The notes under the pieces are model-generated. The model had not been told where the DNA came from, made no database searches, and saw only the letters and a list, made by a program, of their open reading frames with translations. This document shows, piece by piece, positions 1 through 6,731 of a DNA stretch of 15,110 nt; the first letter of the stretch is position 1, and the number at the start of each line of letters is the position of its first letter. The translations under genes and the position numbers were made by a program. Source of the DNA: Acidobacteriota bacterium (lineage in GTDB: Bacteria > Acidobacteriota > Vicinamibacteria > Vicinamibacterales > 2-12-FULL-66-21); the NCBI GenBank assembly GCA_013694635.1, contig JACDCA010000012.1, positions 1 through 15,110 on the forward strand, read 5' to 3'.

Positions 1-57
1 GGTGGGCGTTGGGATGCCTGCGGGCCAGGACCTTCACGATGTCACGGAGCGCGGCGC
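1..57. repeat. 57-bp perfect direct repeat, copy 1 (window edge)
   Basis: Bases 1-57 are identical to 535-591; the match ends at base 58 (g here, c at 592). The offset of 534 bp is 178 codons, so the xseA frame stays open through it. The left limit of the repeat is unknown because the window starts here. The simplest explanation is a contig-end or assembly-graph artefact; a real in-frame partial tandem duplication is the alternative. Confidence 0.95.
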
Positions 58-1102
58 GGCGGAGGTGATGCGCGAGCTCCGCGGCTCGTCGTCCGTGCAT
101 TGCGACCCGCGCCTGCCACCCGGCGAACCCGCGGCGCGCCGTCAGCCCGTGCAGCGCATTCCGGCGCCGCTGGACGCCGCTCCGCGCGACCGCGTGCAGC
201 CGCTGATGCAGGCGATCGATGCGACTGCAGAACTCGTCCTTCGCCGCGACAACCATCTCGGCGGCCGCCGACGGCGTCGGCGCCCGCAGGTCGGCGACGA
301 AATCCGCGATCGTCACGTCCGTCTCGTGCCCGACGGCGGAGATCACCGGGACGGGGCAGGCGGCAATCGCCCGCGCGACCCGCTCCTCGTTGAACGCCCA
401 CAGATCTTCGACCGATCCGCCGCCGCGGCCGACGATGATCACGTCGACACCGGGGACCCGTGCAATCGCGCGGAGCCCCTGGATGATCTCCGGCGCTGCG
501 TCGTCTCCCTGCACGCGTGCCGGGCGGATGACCAGGTGGGCGTTGGGATGCCTGCGGGCCAGGACCTTCACGATGTCACGGAGCGCGGCGCCATCCAGAG
601 AGGTGACAATGCCGATCTTTCTGGGCAGGGCCGGCAGCGGACGCTTGCGCGCCGCCTCGAACAGTCCCTCCGCCTGCAGCTTCTTTTTCAGTTGCTCGAA
701 CGCAAGCTGGAGCGCGCCCAGACCGTGCGGCTCCATGTGCTCGCACGTGATCTGGTATTCCCCCTTCGGCGCGTACACGTTGAGCCGTCCGCGCGCGATG
801 ACGTGAAGCCCGTCCTCCGGTTTGAAGCGGAGGTACCGCACCGCCGTCCGGAACATCACGGCCTTGATCTGCGAATCGCCGTCTCTCAGCGTGAAGTACA
901 TGTGCCCCGTGTTCCACACGCGGCAGTTCGAGATCTCTCCCTCGACCCACAGCTCTCCAAGCTGGTCCTCGAGCAGCGAACGGATCATCGAGGTCAGCTG
1001 CGACACGCTGACGATGCGGCGTTGGGGCGCGGGCGGGCGAACATCGCGCGCGCTGCCGCGCGCGGAGGGCTCCTCGAACGGCTCGTCGAAGAGGTCAGGC
1101 AT
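1..1102 (-). CDS. xseA: Exodeoxyribonuclease VII large subunit, 3' end outside window
   Basis: Large, catalytic subunit of exonuclease VII, which degrades single-stranded DNA to oligonucleotides together with XseB in repair. The minus frame opens at ATG 1102 (MPDLFDEPF) and stays open to the edge, 367 codons. Residues about 25-115 form the OB-fold nucleic-acid-binding domain (SVSQLTSMIRSLLEDQLGEL, then WVEGEISNCR and HMYFTLRDG). The catalytic domain carries GRGGGSVEDLWAFN at about 225-238 and GHETDVTIADFVADLRAPTP at about 258-277, both hallmarks of XseA. The start overlaps the end of the upstream phosphodiesterase gene by 8 bp, implying translational coupling. Odd point: after about residue 348 the sequence returns in frame to residues 172-189 (AALRDIVKVLARRHPNAH) instead of continuing into the expected coiled-coil C-terminal part. 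Everything left of base 58 is therefore doubtful. XseB is not in the window. Confidence 0.93.
   Translation of the reverse strand, partial: MPDLFDEPFEEPSARGSARDVRPPAPQRRIVSVSQLTSMIRSLLEDQLGELWVEGEISNCRVWNTGHMYFTLRDGDSQIKAVMFRTAVRYLRFKPEDGLHVIARGRLNVYAPKGEYQITCEHMEPHGLGALQLAFEQLKKKLQAEGLFEAARKRPLPALPRKIGIVTSLDGAALRDIVKVLARRHPNAHLVIRPARVQGDDAAPEIIQGLRAIARVPGVDVIIVGRGGGSVEDLWAFNEERVARAIAACPVPVISAVGHETDVTIADFVADLRAPTPSAAAEMVVAAKDEFCSRIDRLHQRLHAVARSGVQRRRNALHGLTARRGFAGWQARVAMHGRRAAELAHHLRRAALRDIVKVLARRHPNAH
535..591. repeat. 57-bp perfect direct repeat, copy 2 (inside xseA)
   Basis: This copy lies where the motif belongs in XseA: between the OB fold and the GRGGGSxEDLW motif (GIVTSLDGAALRDIVKV), encoding residues 172-189 with natural flanks on both sides. 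It is therefore the original, and copy 1 at the window edge is the misplaced one. Confidence 0.95.
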
Positions 1103-1904
1103 GTTTCACCAGTGCTTCGACGTCAGCCGCGGAGAGATTGAGACGTTCGATCGCCGTCGCACGGCCGGTGGCCGGGTTGGCAGTGATGACGATCGCATTC
1201 AGCCGCGCGCCGCCGGTCGCGGGCTCGAACTTCGACGGCATCCCGCTGACGAAACGTCCCAGGGCCGCTTCGACCGTGACGCCGATGATCGAATCGTGCG
1301 GTCCGGTCATGCCGACGTCAGTCAGATACGCGGTGCCCTTCGGCAGGATGCGCTCGTCGGCGGTCTGCACATGCGTGTGCGTGCCGAAGATGGCGGTGAC
1401 GCGGCCATCGAGGTGCCAGCCCATTGCCGCTTTCTCCGACGTCGCCTCCGCGTGAAAGTCTACGATGATGACGCGCGCCTTGGCGCGTGCGGCCTCGATC
1501 TCACGGAGGACCACGGCGAACGGATCGTCGAGCGGCGCCATGAAGATCCTGCCCATCACGTTGATGACCGCAACCGGTTCGCCGCTGCGCGTGTTACCGG
1601 TCCACGTCCCTTTCCCGGGGGCGCCCACAGGAAAGTTCGCCGGCCGGAGCAGCCTGGGCTGTCGCGGAATGTACTCGAGGACTTCTTTCTTGTCCCAGAC
1701 GTGATTGCCCGACGTCATCACGTCCACGCCGGACTTGAGGATCGTGTCGGCGATGTCGCCGGTGACGCCAAATCCCGCCGCGGAGTTCTCGACATTGGCG
1801 ACGACGAGCTCGACCTCGTACTTTTTCACGAGCGCCGGGATGGCGCGGTGCGCGATCTCCCGCCCCGGCCGTCCGAAAATGTCGCCTATAAAGAGGATGC
1901 GCAC
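1095..1904 (-). CDS. YmdB/TIGR00282-type metallophosphoesterase
   Basis: A 269-residue dinuclear metallophosphoesterase of the family containing B. subtilis YmdB, a 2',3'-cAMP phosphodiesterase affecting biofilm and motility decisions. Nearly every motif is visible: GDIFGRPGR (D8), NVENSAAGFG (E39, N40), TSGNHVWDKKE (N67, H68), VDFHAEATSEK (H151) and GTHTHVQTADE (H176, H178). These match the metal and catalytic positions known for YmdB, and the length is close to YmdB (264). No signal peptide, so cytoplasmic. The start is GTG at 1904, directly abutting the Hsp20 stop (TGAGTG, zero gap). The 3' end overlaps xseA by 8 bp, so the three genes read as one operon. The family is certain; the physiological substrate here is inferred from the family only. 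Confidence 0.93.
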   Translation of the reverse strand: MRILFIGDIFGRPGREIAHRAIPALVKKYEVELVVANVENSAAGFGVTGDIADTILKSGVDVMTSGNHVWDKKEVLEYIPRQPRLLRPANFPVGAPGKGTWTGNTRSGEPVAVINVMGRIFMAPLDDPFAVVLREIEAARAKARVIIVDFHAEATSEKAAMGWHLDGRVTAIFGTHTHVQTADERILPKGTAYLTDVGMTGPHDSIIGVTVEAALGRFVSGMPSKFEPATGGARLNAIVITANPATGRATAIERLNLSAADVEALVKHA

Positions 1905-2342
1905 TCAGTCGGACCCGATCGGGATGCGGATCTGGCGCCCGCGGCGCTCCTCGATACGGGGAAATTCGATACGCAGCTCTCCGGCTTTCAGCGTCGCACG
2001 TGCGCGGCCGGCATCCACCGCGCCGCCCAGCCGGACGATGCGCGCGAAGCGGCCGAACCCGCGCTCGGCCAGGTGAAAGGCGGCGTCCTTGTGCCCGCAC
2101 GCGGCAGGCAGTTTCGTGCCGGCAATCAGCACGGTTCCGCGCGACAGCACGACCTGCACTGACGCTGCGGGGACGCCCGGAAGGTCCATGACGAGCAGGA
2201 TGCCCTGAGGAGAGTCGATAACGTCGATCGGCGGGTTGCACTCGCCGGTGCCGCCGGCGGCGAGCGATTCGCCGTTCAGCAGATCGAAGAGCCGTCGGAG
2301 CTCCTCTCCCAGTTCGCGTCGCTCGAGGTGGAGGCGGGGCAT
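1905..2342 (-). CDS. Hsp20/alpha-crystallin small heat shock protein
   Basis: A 145-residue small heat shock protein, an ATP-independent holdase that keeps unfolding proteins soluble. The alpha-crystallin domain spans about residues 37-131: PPIDVIDSPQGILLVMDLPG at its start, GFGRFARIV in the middle, and the diagnostic LKAGELRIEFP at about 118-128. The tail RQIRIPI resembles the C-terminal I-x-I oligomerisation motif. A cysteine (C83) lies in the loop ACGHKD. It is the first gene of the minus-strand operon with the YmdB-type gene and xseA; its stop abuts the next GTG. No Shine-Dalgarno precedes ATG 2342, but a TAGAAT box lies 6 nt upstream, so the message may be leaderless. Nothing resembling a CIRCE or other heat-shock operator was found in the 62-bp gap upstream. 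Confidence 0.92.
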   Translation of the reverse strand: MPRLHLERRELGEELRRLFDLLNGESLAAGGTGECNPPIDVIDSPQGILLVMDLPGVPAASVQVVLSRGTVLIAGTKLPAACGHKDAAFHLAERGFGRFARIVRLGGAVDAGRARATLKAGELRIEFPRIEERRGRQIRIPIGSD

Positions 2343-2348
2343 ATTCGG

Positions 2349-2377
2349 ATTCTACGGTGTCAACTCCAAACTCCAAA
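2349..2377 (-). promoter_or_regulatory. Candidate promoter for Hsp20-YmdB-xseA operon
   Basis: Read on the minus strand: TTTGGA (2377-2372), 17-bp spacer, TAGAAT (2354-2349), then 6 nt to ATG 2342. That spacing would place the transcription start at or next to the A of ATG, i.e. a leaderless mRNA. The -35 half falls inside the 7-bp tandem repeat at 2362-2382. Inferred from sequence only. Confidence 0.4.
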
Positions 2378-2382
2378 CTCCC
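2362..2382. repeat. 7-bp tandem array, unit AACTCCA x3
   Basis: Three head-to-tail heptamers: AACTCCA (2362-2368), AACTCCA (2369-2375), AACTCCC (2376-2382), in the gap between the divergent Hsp20 and rpoZ genes. Unlike the other period-7 arrays it sits at gene 5' ends and its unit contains no stop codon on either strand. Confidence 0.85.
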
Positions 2383-2391
2383 GTTTAATGC

Positions 2392-2397
2392 TACCCT
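2392..2397 (+). promoter_or_regulatory. Candidate -10 box of rpoZ
   Basis: TACCCT ends 7 nt before the ATG at 2405, with no Shine-Dalgarno between. The position fits a leaderless transcript. No convincing -35 is seen; the region where it should be is the AACTCCA array. Confidence 0.3.
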
Positions 2398-2404
2398 CAA
2401 GCGT

Positions 2405-2692
2405 ATGGCGCAAAACGACAGCAAGGAACCTACCGGCGCCGTTGATGACGCCTTGGCGCCGCTCATCACCAGCCGCTTTCTTTTCGTGGACGTCGCGGCG
2501 CAACGCGCCAAGCAGCTGCGACGCGGCGCCCTGCCGCGGATCGAGCGCCCACCGTCAGGACCTCACAAACTGGAGCGCGTGGCGATGGAAGAAGTGCGCG
2601 TCGGCGCGATCCAGTACACGCTCCCGATCATGCCGGAAGCCGGATGGGGCAGGGGCGCGTATACCGGCGTGACAGAGCAAAAGGATCGCTGA
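2405..2692 (+). CDS. rpoZ: DNA-directed RNA polymerase omega subunit
   Basis: A 95-residue omega subunit, which binds beta' and aids RNA polymerase assembly. The conserved core reads ITSRFLFVDVAAQRAKQLRR (21-40), GALPRI, then HKLERVAMEEVRVGAIQYTL (54-73). This is the R-x-x-L/F-V-x-A-A-x-R-A-x-Q-L and A-x-x-E-x-x-x-G layout typical of omega in this kind of bacterium. The frame is open from 2357, but those first 16 codons read through the AACTCCA repeat; the start at 2405 (MAQNDSKEP) has a TACCCT box 7 nt upstream and gives a normal length. The gene stands alone: no gmk or coaBC beside it, although these are frequent neighbours elsewhere. Its last codons and TGA stop lie in a 7-bp-period array shared with the converging gatA. 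Confidence 0.85.
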   Translation: MAQNDSKEPTGAVDDALAPLITSRFLFVDVAAQRAKQLRRGALPRIERPPSGPHKLERVAMEEVRVGAIQYTLPIMPEAGWGRGAYTGVTEQKDR

Positions 2693-2745
2693 TCGCTAAT
2701 CCCTGATCATCAGTGATTAGCGATTAGTGATTAGCGATTAGTGAT
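2684..2745. repeat. 7-bp-period array, core unit GATTAGC/GATTAGT
   Basis: Period 7 throughout: GATCGCT (2684-2690), GATCGCT (2691-2697), degenerate units AATCCCT and GATCATC, then GATTAGC/GATTAGT alternating four times from 2715 to 2742 and a partial unit to 2745. It carries the TGA stop of rpoZ (2690-2692) and, on the other strand, the TAA stop of gatA (2733-2731). It thus contributes the tails of both proteins (DR and about ITNR). Confidence 0.9.
2692..2724. terminator. Candidate bidirectional hairpin between rpoZ and gatA
   Basis: ATCGCTAATC (2692-2701) pairs with GATTAGCGAT (2715-2724). After one mismatch, CTGA (2703-2706) pairs with TCAG (2710-2713) around a 3-nt loop. Being nearly palindromic, it would fold in either transcript of this convergent pair. 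It lacks a U-tract on either side and is AT-rich, so it is not a classical intrinsic terminator. Confidence 0.4.
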
Positions 2746-4146
2746 CGCTGCTGCGCCACGCAGCAGCGTGGCTTCGTCCCACGCACGTCCGGTCAGCTGA
2801 AGTCCGACGGGTAAGCCCTCCGCAAAGCCGCACGGCACGCTGATCGCCGGCAATCCCGTGAGATTCGCGCTGACGGTCAGCACGTCCGCCAGATACATCT
2901 GCAGCGGATCCTCTACACGCGCGCCAAGCGGGAACGCTGTCGTCGGGCTCGTCGGTGTCGCGACGACGTCCACCTGTTCGAAGGCGGTCTCATAGTCACG
3001 CCGCAGGAGTGCACGCACCTGCTGCGCCTTGGTGTAGAACGCGTCGTAGTAACCGCCGCTGAGGACGTAGGTCCCGAGCAGCACGCGCCGCTTGACCTCG
3101 CGTCCGAACGCCGCGCGTGTGCTCGTGTACATGTCGCGCAGCGACGACGTCTTCTCCCCGCGGTGGCCGTAACGGACGCCATCGTAGCGCCCGAGGTTCG
3201 AACTGGCTTCCGCCATGGCGACGATCGCGTACGCCGGCGTCGCGTATCGTGCGTGCGGCAGCTCGATGTCGATCAGCGACGCCCCTGCGTCGCGCAGCGC
3301 TTCGGTAGCCGCGTCGAAGGCCGCGCGGACGCCCTCCTCGATGCCCTCGGCGAGAATCCGGCTCGGAATGCCGATGCGCAGGCCGCGCGCGCCGGCGTTG
3401 AGCATCGCGCTGTAGTCGTCCGCCGGACGTCTCGCGCACGAACTGTCGCGCAGGTCTTCTCCCGCCAGCACCTGCAGAACCGTGGCGAGATCCGTCACGT
3501 TGGTCGCAAGCGGCCCGATCTGGTCCATCGACGAGCCGAAGGCGATCAGCCCATACCGTGAGATCCGGCCGTACGTCGGTTTGAAGCCGAGGACGCCACA
3601 GAGCGCGGCCGGCTGCCGGACGGACCCCCCCGTCTCGGACCCGAGTGCGATCGGCGTCATGCCGGTGGCCACCGCGATAGCGGATCCGCCACTGGACCCG
3701 CCCGGAGTGCGGTCGTGGGCCCATGGATTGCGGGCTGGACCGAACGCCGAATGTTCGGTGGAGGACCCCATCGCGAACTCGTCGCAGTTCGTTTTGCCGA
3801 CGACGATCGCTCCGGCCGCCTCGACGCGCTCGATGACAGTGGCGCTGTAGGGAGGCGTGTAGTGCTCGAGAATTCGGGACCCTGCAGTCGTGCGAAGGCC
3901 TCGGGTGCAGATGTTGTCCTTGACGGCGATGGGGACGCCGAACAGCGGCAGGTCACGCACCGTTGCTGGTCCGTCGTCGAGGGACGCGGCGCGTCGCAGC
4001 GCCCGTTCGGCGTCGACGGTGATGAACGCGTTCAGCGCGCCGTTGAGCGCCTCGATCCGGTCGAGCGAGGCGCGACACACGTCGACGGCGGACACCTCGC
4101 GCGCGGCGATCGCGCGTCGGATGGCAGCCGCGTCTCCGAGCGTCAT
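2731..4146 (-). CDS. gatA: Asp-tRNA(Asn)/Glu-tRNA(Gln) amidotransferase subunit A
   Basis: Amidase subunit of the GatCAB transamidosome: it releases ammonia from glutamine for conversion of mischarged Glu-tRNA(Gln) or Asp-tRNA(Asn). The Ser-cisSer-Lys triad of the amidase signature family is K76 (PIAVKDN), S151 (TPGGSSGGSA) and S175 (GSETGGSVRQPA). The spacings of 75 and 24 equal those of S. aureus GatA (K79, S154, S178). YGRISRYGLIAFGSSMDQIG follows. The start ATG overlaps the gatC stop (ATGA). The 471 residues fall slightly short of the usual about 485: the protein ends DEATLLRGAAAITNR, without the common ATDWH-type tail, because the stop TAA falls in a 7-bp tandem repeat. The core is intact, so it is probably functional. 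gatB is not in the window. Confidence 0.96.
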   Translation of the reverse strand: MTLGDAAAIRRAIAAREVSAVDVCRASLDRIEALNGALNAFITVDAERALRRAASLDDGPATVRDLPLFGVPIAVKDNICTRGLRTTAGSRILEHYTPPYSATVIERVEAAGAIVVGKTNCDEFAMGSSTEHSAFGPARNPWAHDRTPGGSSGGSAIAVATGMTPIALGSETGGSVRQPAALCGVLGFKPTYGRISRYGLIAFGSSMDQIGPLATNVTDLATVLQVLAGEDLRDSSCARRPADDYSAMLNAGARGLRIGIPSRILAEGIEEGVRAAFDAATEALRDAGASLIDIELPHARYATPAYAIVAMAEASSNLGRYDGVRYGHRGEKTSSLRDMYTSTRAAFGREVKRRVLLGTYVLSGGYYDAFYTKAQQVRALLRRDYETAFEQVDVVATPTSPTTAFPLGARVEDPLQMYLADVLTVSANLTGLPAISVPCGFAEGLPVGLQLTGRAWDEATLLRGAAAITNR

Positions 4147-4445
4147 CCGTTCAGAACCCGTGGTACTTTGAAGAGTCCGGTCGCGGGGTCGCCGTGGGGC
4201 GCTCCTGAGAGGACCTCGTCGCGCGGGAGCGAGGACTCGCGGGCGTCGTCGCGCCGCGGCTCGGTAGCTGCGAGCATGAACTGGTCGGGGTCTTCGAGGC
4301 CAGTGGCATCCGCGTCCTGCACCTGACGCGCGAATTCGAGGATGTCGCCCAGCTGGCGGGTGAATGCCTCGGTCTCCTCGGGATTGAGGTCCAGCTGCGC
4401 GAGCGCCGCAAGGCGGCGCACGTCGTCAACGGTGAAGGCGGACAT
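4143..4445 (-). CDS. gatC: Asp-tRNA(Asn)/Glu-tRNA(Gln) amidotransferase subunit C
   Basis: A 100-residue GatC, the small subunit that wraps GatA and GatB and stabilises the complex. The family start is plain: FTVDDVRRLAALAQLDLNPE (4-23), then FTRQLGDILEFARQVQDADA (28-47), and the C-terminal LPRDEVLSGAPHGDPATGLF (73-92) with FKVPRVLNG, the segment that contacts GatA. A longer open frame reaches 4601, but residues before MSAFTV do not resemble GatC. The gene overlaps gatA by 4 bp. The start is only 18 bp from the divergent MEMO-like gene. A TATCCT box on the minus strand lies 7 nt before the ATG and no Shine-Dalgarno is seen. Confidence 0.94.
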   Translation of the reverse strand: MSAFTVDDVRRLAALAQLDLNPEETEAFTRQLGDILEFARQVQDADATGLEDPDQFMLAATEPRRDDARESSLPRDEVLSGAPHGDPATGLFKVPRVLNG

Positions 4446-4452
4446 GGAGGGC

Positions 4453-4458
4453 AGGATA
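4453..4458 (-). promoter_or_regulatory. Candidate -10 box of gatCA
   Basis: On the minus strand TATCCT (4458-4453) is followed by 7 nt and ATG 4445. Any -35 would lie inside the divergent MEMO-like gene; no good match was found there. The whole gap between the two divergent starts is 18 bp. Confidence 0.3.
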
Positions 4459-4463
4459 GCACC

Positions 4464-5324
4464 ATGCCGGTGAGGCCCAGCGCGGTGGCAGGCACGTGGT
4501 ACCCGGGGATCGCGGGTGCTCTGGCGCGGGAAGTGGACGCCTTCGTGGCGGCCGCCGGTGATCCCGTCGCCGGAGAGATCACCGCCCTGTTTGCTCCGCA
4601 TGCCGGCCTGATGTTTTCAGGTTCAGTGGGCGCGCATGCGTATAAGGCTGCAGCGGCGGCGTCAGGATCCTACGACGTCGTGTTCATCGTGGGGCCGTCG
4701 CACTTTTTCGGATTCGACGGTGTGTCGGTGTGGCCCGACGGCGCCTTCGACTCGCCGCTGGGCCCCGCCAACGTCGACGCCGCTGCCGCTGCGGACCTGC
4801 TGCGACATCCCGTGGCTCATGTCGAGCTCGAACCGCACGGCCGCGAGCATTCGATCGAAATGCAGTTGCCCTTCATTCGCCGGCTCCTGCCGGAGGTTCT
4901 CATTGTCCCGGCGCTGATGGGGCTGCAGGGGCGCGAGACCATCCTCGCCCTGGCCGACGCGCTCGCCGCCGCCGCACGCGGCCGCCGCGCGCTGCTCGTC
5001 GCCAGCACCGACCTCTCTCATTACTTCGACGCGAGAACGGCCGCGACGCTCGACGCACGCGTGCAGGATTGCGTGCGAGCCAACGACGCGGACGCGCTGC
5101 TGGACCTCTTCGAGGAGTACCCCGAGCACGAGCGCGGGCGTTATGTCGCGTGCGGCGGCGGCCCCGCCATCGCGGTGATGAAGGCCGCGACCCTTCTCGG
5201 TGCGCCGCAGGGACGGGTGCTGAAGTACGCGCATTCGGGGGAGGTCTCGGGCGACTACGATGGCGTGGTGGGGTACCTCGCCGCGGCGTTCGGCCGGTTC
5301 GACACCGACAATGCCGCTCACTGA
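4464..5324 (+). CDS. MEMO-family protein (AmmeMemoRadiSam system protein B)
   Basis: A 286-residue MEMO-like protein with the fold of class III extradiol dioxygenases. The start RPSAVAGTWYPG is the family's canonical N-terminus. Putative metal-site residues are visible at H46 (APHAGLMFSG), H80 (VGPSHFFG) and C230 (YVACGGGPA), in the order and spacing of human MEMO1 H49, H81 and C244. EHSIEMQLPF (129-138) and STDLSHYF (181-188) are also family motifs. No signal peptide. It overlaps the AMMECR1-like gene by 14 bp. The two families often occur together, with a radical SAM enzyme as third partner; that third gene is absent from this window. The biochemical function of bacterial members is not established. 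Confidence 0.92.
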   Translation: MPVRPSAVAGTWYPGIAGALAREVDAFVAAAGDPVAGEITALFAPHAGLMFSGSVGAHAYKAAAAASGSYDVVFIVGPSHFFGFDGVSVWPDGAFDSPLGPANVDAAAAADLLRHPVAHVELEPHGREHSIEMQLPFIRRLLPEVLIVPALMGLQGRETILALADALAAAARGRRALLVASTDLSHYFDARTAATLDARVQDCVRANDADALLDLFEEYPEHERGRYVACGGGPAIAVMKAATLLGAPQGRVLKYAHSGEVSGDYDGVVGYLAAAFGRFDTDNAAH

Positions 5325-5850
5325 TGCCCAGAAAACGTCGCTGCTGCGCATCGCGCGCGAGTCGGTGACTGGCTATTTCACGACCGGGCAGCCGATCGCC
5401 GGCGCCGCGTCTGGCCTGCCCGAAGCGTCTGGCGCCTTCGTCACGATCAAGCGACGCGGGGAGCTGCGCGGCTGCATCGGCACGCTCGAGTGCCGTGAGG
5501 ACCTGGCTGCGGAGATCGCACGCTGCGCCCTGCAGTCGGCGACGGAGGATCCGCGATTCCCACCCGTATCTGCCGGGGAGCTCCCCGAGTTGTCATTCGA
5601 GGTCTCTGTCCTCGGTCCTCTCGAAGAGATCGATCCGGCCGCTCACGACTCGATTGTCGTTGGCCGGCACGGCGTGGTCGTGGAGATGGGGCACAGACGA
5701 GGCCTGTTGCTGCCTCAGGTCGCAACCGAGGGGGGGTGGACGAAGGACCAGTTTCTGGACCAGACATCGCGCAAGGCCGGCCTGGCTGCCGACGCGTGGC
5801 GCACCGGGGCTCGCGTGTTCCGCTTCGAAGCGGAAGTATTCGGCGAGTAA
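5311..5850 (+). CDS. AMMECR1-domain protein (AmmeMemoRadiSam system protein A)
   Basis: A 179-residue AMMECR1-family protein. The invariant LRGCIG signature is at residues 52-57 (KRRGELRGCIGTLECREDLA), followed by DPRFPPVSAGELPELSFEVS (about 82-101) and LLPQVATEGGWTKDQFLDQT, both standard for the family. ATG 5311 (MPLTDAQKTSL) gives the usual N-terminus and lies inside the 3' end of the MEMO-like gene, 14 bp overlap, so translation is probably coupled. The stop TAA overlaps the nfo start (TAATG). The function is unknown; the conserved RGCIG loop with its cysteine is thought to be an active or binding site. Pairing with the MEMO partner suggests they act together, possibly on a modification chemistry. 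Confidence 0.92.
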   Translation: MPLTDAQKTSLLRIARESVTGYFTTGQPIAGAASGLPEASGAFVTIKRRGELRGCIGTLECREDLAAEIARCALQSATEDPRFPPVSAGELPELSFEVSVLGPLEEIDPAAHDSIVVGRHGVVVEMGHRRGLLLPQVATEGGWTKDQFLDQTSRKAGLAADAWRTGARVFRFEAEVFGE

Positions 5851-6731
5851 TGCCGCGGCTCGGCGCCCACCTCTCGATTGCCGGCGGTCTGCCCCGCGCC
5901 GTGGACCGCGCGAAAGCGTCCAGGTGCGAAGCGCTGCAGATCTTCACGAAGTCCGCGGGGCAGTGGCGGGCGCGCCCACTCCCGCAGGAAGAAATCGATC
6001 TATTCCGGAGGCGCGTCACCGAGACCGGCATCGGTCCGGTGGTCGCTCACAACAGTTACCTGATCAACCTCGCGGCGGCATTGCCCTCGCTGCGTCAGCA
6101 GTCCATCGAATCGCTGCGCGAGGAGCTGGCGCGCGCGGAGGCGCTCGGGTTGGACGGCCTCGTGATGCATCCGGGCTCCTATACGAGCGGCACCGAGCAC
6201 GACGGCCTCCGGATGATCGCCGACGGCCTGGCGCGGCTTCTCGACGAGCGTCCGGACGGACGCACGCAGATTCTTCTCGAGCACACGGCGGGGCAGGGCA
6301 CGAATCTGGGGCACCGGTTCGAGCACCTCGCCGAGATCATCGATCGGCTTGGCGGCACGCCGCGGGTCGGCATCTGCCTCGACACCTGCCACGTGCTCAC
6401 CGCCGGCTACGACATCTGCACCGAGGAGGGATACCGCCAGACGTTCGAGGCCTTCGATCGCATCGTCGGCCTCGATCGGATCCGGGTGTTTCATCTGAAC
6501 GACTCGAAGAAGCCGTGCGGGAGCCGCGTCGATCGTCACGAGCACATCGGGAAGGGGTGTCTCGGTCTCGAGCCGTTCCGTCGTCTGCTGAACGACGCTC
6601 GATTCAGCGGACTGCCGATGCTGCTGGAAACGCCAAAGCTGGAGACGCCGGAAAGCCGCCGCACGAGTGACGTGGATCCCTGGGACGCGCGGAACCTGCG
6701 CACCTTGAGGCGTCTGATCGCGAAGGTATAG
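5850..6731 (+). CDS. nfo: Endonuclease IV (deoxyribonuclease IV)
   Basis: A 293-residue AP endonuclease that incises DNA 5' to abasic sites and removes 3'-blocking groups during base excision repair. All nine ligands of the three-zinc centre align with E. coli Nfo: H67 (VAHNSYLINL), H107 (VMHPGS), E144 (LLEHTAGQG), D178 and H181 (CLDTCHVLTAGYD), H215 (FHLNDSK), D228 and H230 (DRHEHIGKG), E260 (LLETPK). E. coli numbering differs by only 1-2 (H69 to E261). The start ATG at 5850 shares one base with the upstream stop; the frame is open further left, but MPRLGAHLSIAGG is the normal N-terminus. It is the third gene of the MEMO-AMMECR1-nfo operon. The stop TAG (6729-6731) is embedded in the -10 box of the next gene. 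Confidence 0.97.
   Translation: MPRLGAHLSIAGGLPRAVDRAKASRCEALQIFTKSAGQWRARPLPQEEIDLFRRRVTETGIGPVVAHNSYLINLAAALPSLRQQSIESLREELARAEALGLDGLVMHPGSYTSGTEHDGLRMIADGLARLLDERPDGRTQILLEHTAGQGTNLGHRFEHLAEIIDRLGGTPRVGICLDTCHVLTAGYDICTEEGYRQTFEAFDRIVGLDRIRVFHLNDSKKPCGSRVDRHEHIGKGCLGLEPFRRLLNDARFSGLPMLLETPKLETPESRRTSDVDPWDARNLRTLRRLIAKV

Noticed and set aside
2..1141. Long plus-strand open frame (379 codons) over xseA
   Set aside because: Arginine/aspartate-rich low-sense protein with no motif; it is the antisense shadow of xseA, whose OB-fold and GRGGGSxEDLW motifs read on the minus strand.
822..2162. Long plus-strand open frame (446 codons) across xseA, the YmdB-type gene and Hsp20
   Set aside because: It crosses three well-supported minus-strand genes and has no recognisable domain; typical of a high-GC antisense frame.
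2358..2363. Perfect TTGACA on the minus strand upstream of Hsp20 as the -35 box
   Set aside because: Only 3 bp from the good TAGAAT -10; at a normal spacing the -10 would fall inside the gene with no match. TTTGGA further upstream fits better.
2357..2404. Upstream ATG-type start for rpoZ adding 16 residues
   Set aside because: The extra codons translate the AACTCCA repeat and do not resemble omega; ATG 2405 gives a normal omega and has a -10-like box at the right distance.
4446..4601. N-terminal extension of gatC to 4601
   Set aside because: It would overlap the divergent MEMO-like gene by over 130 bp, and the added residues do not look like GatC.
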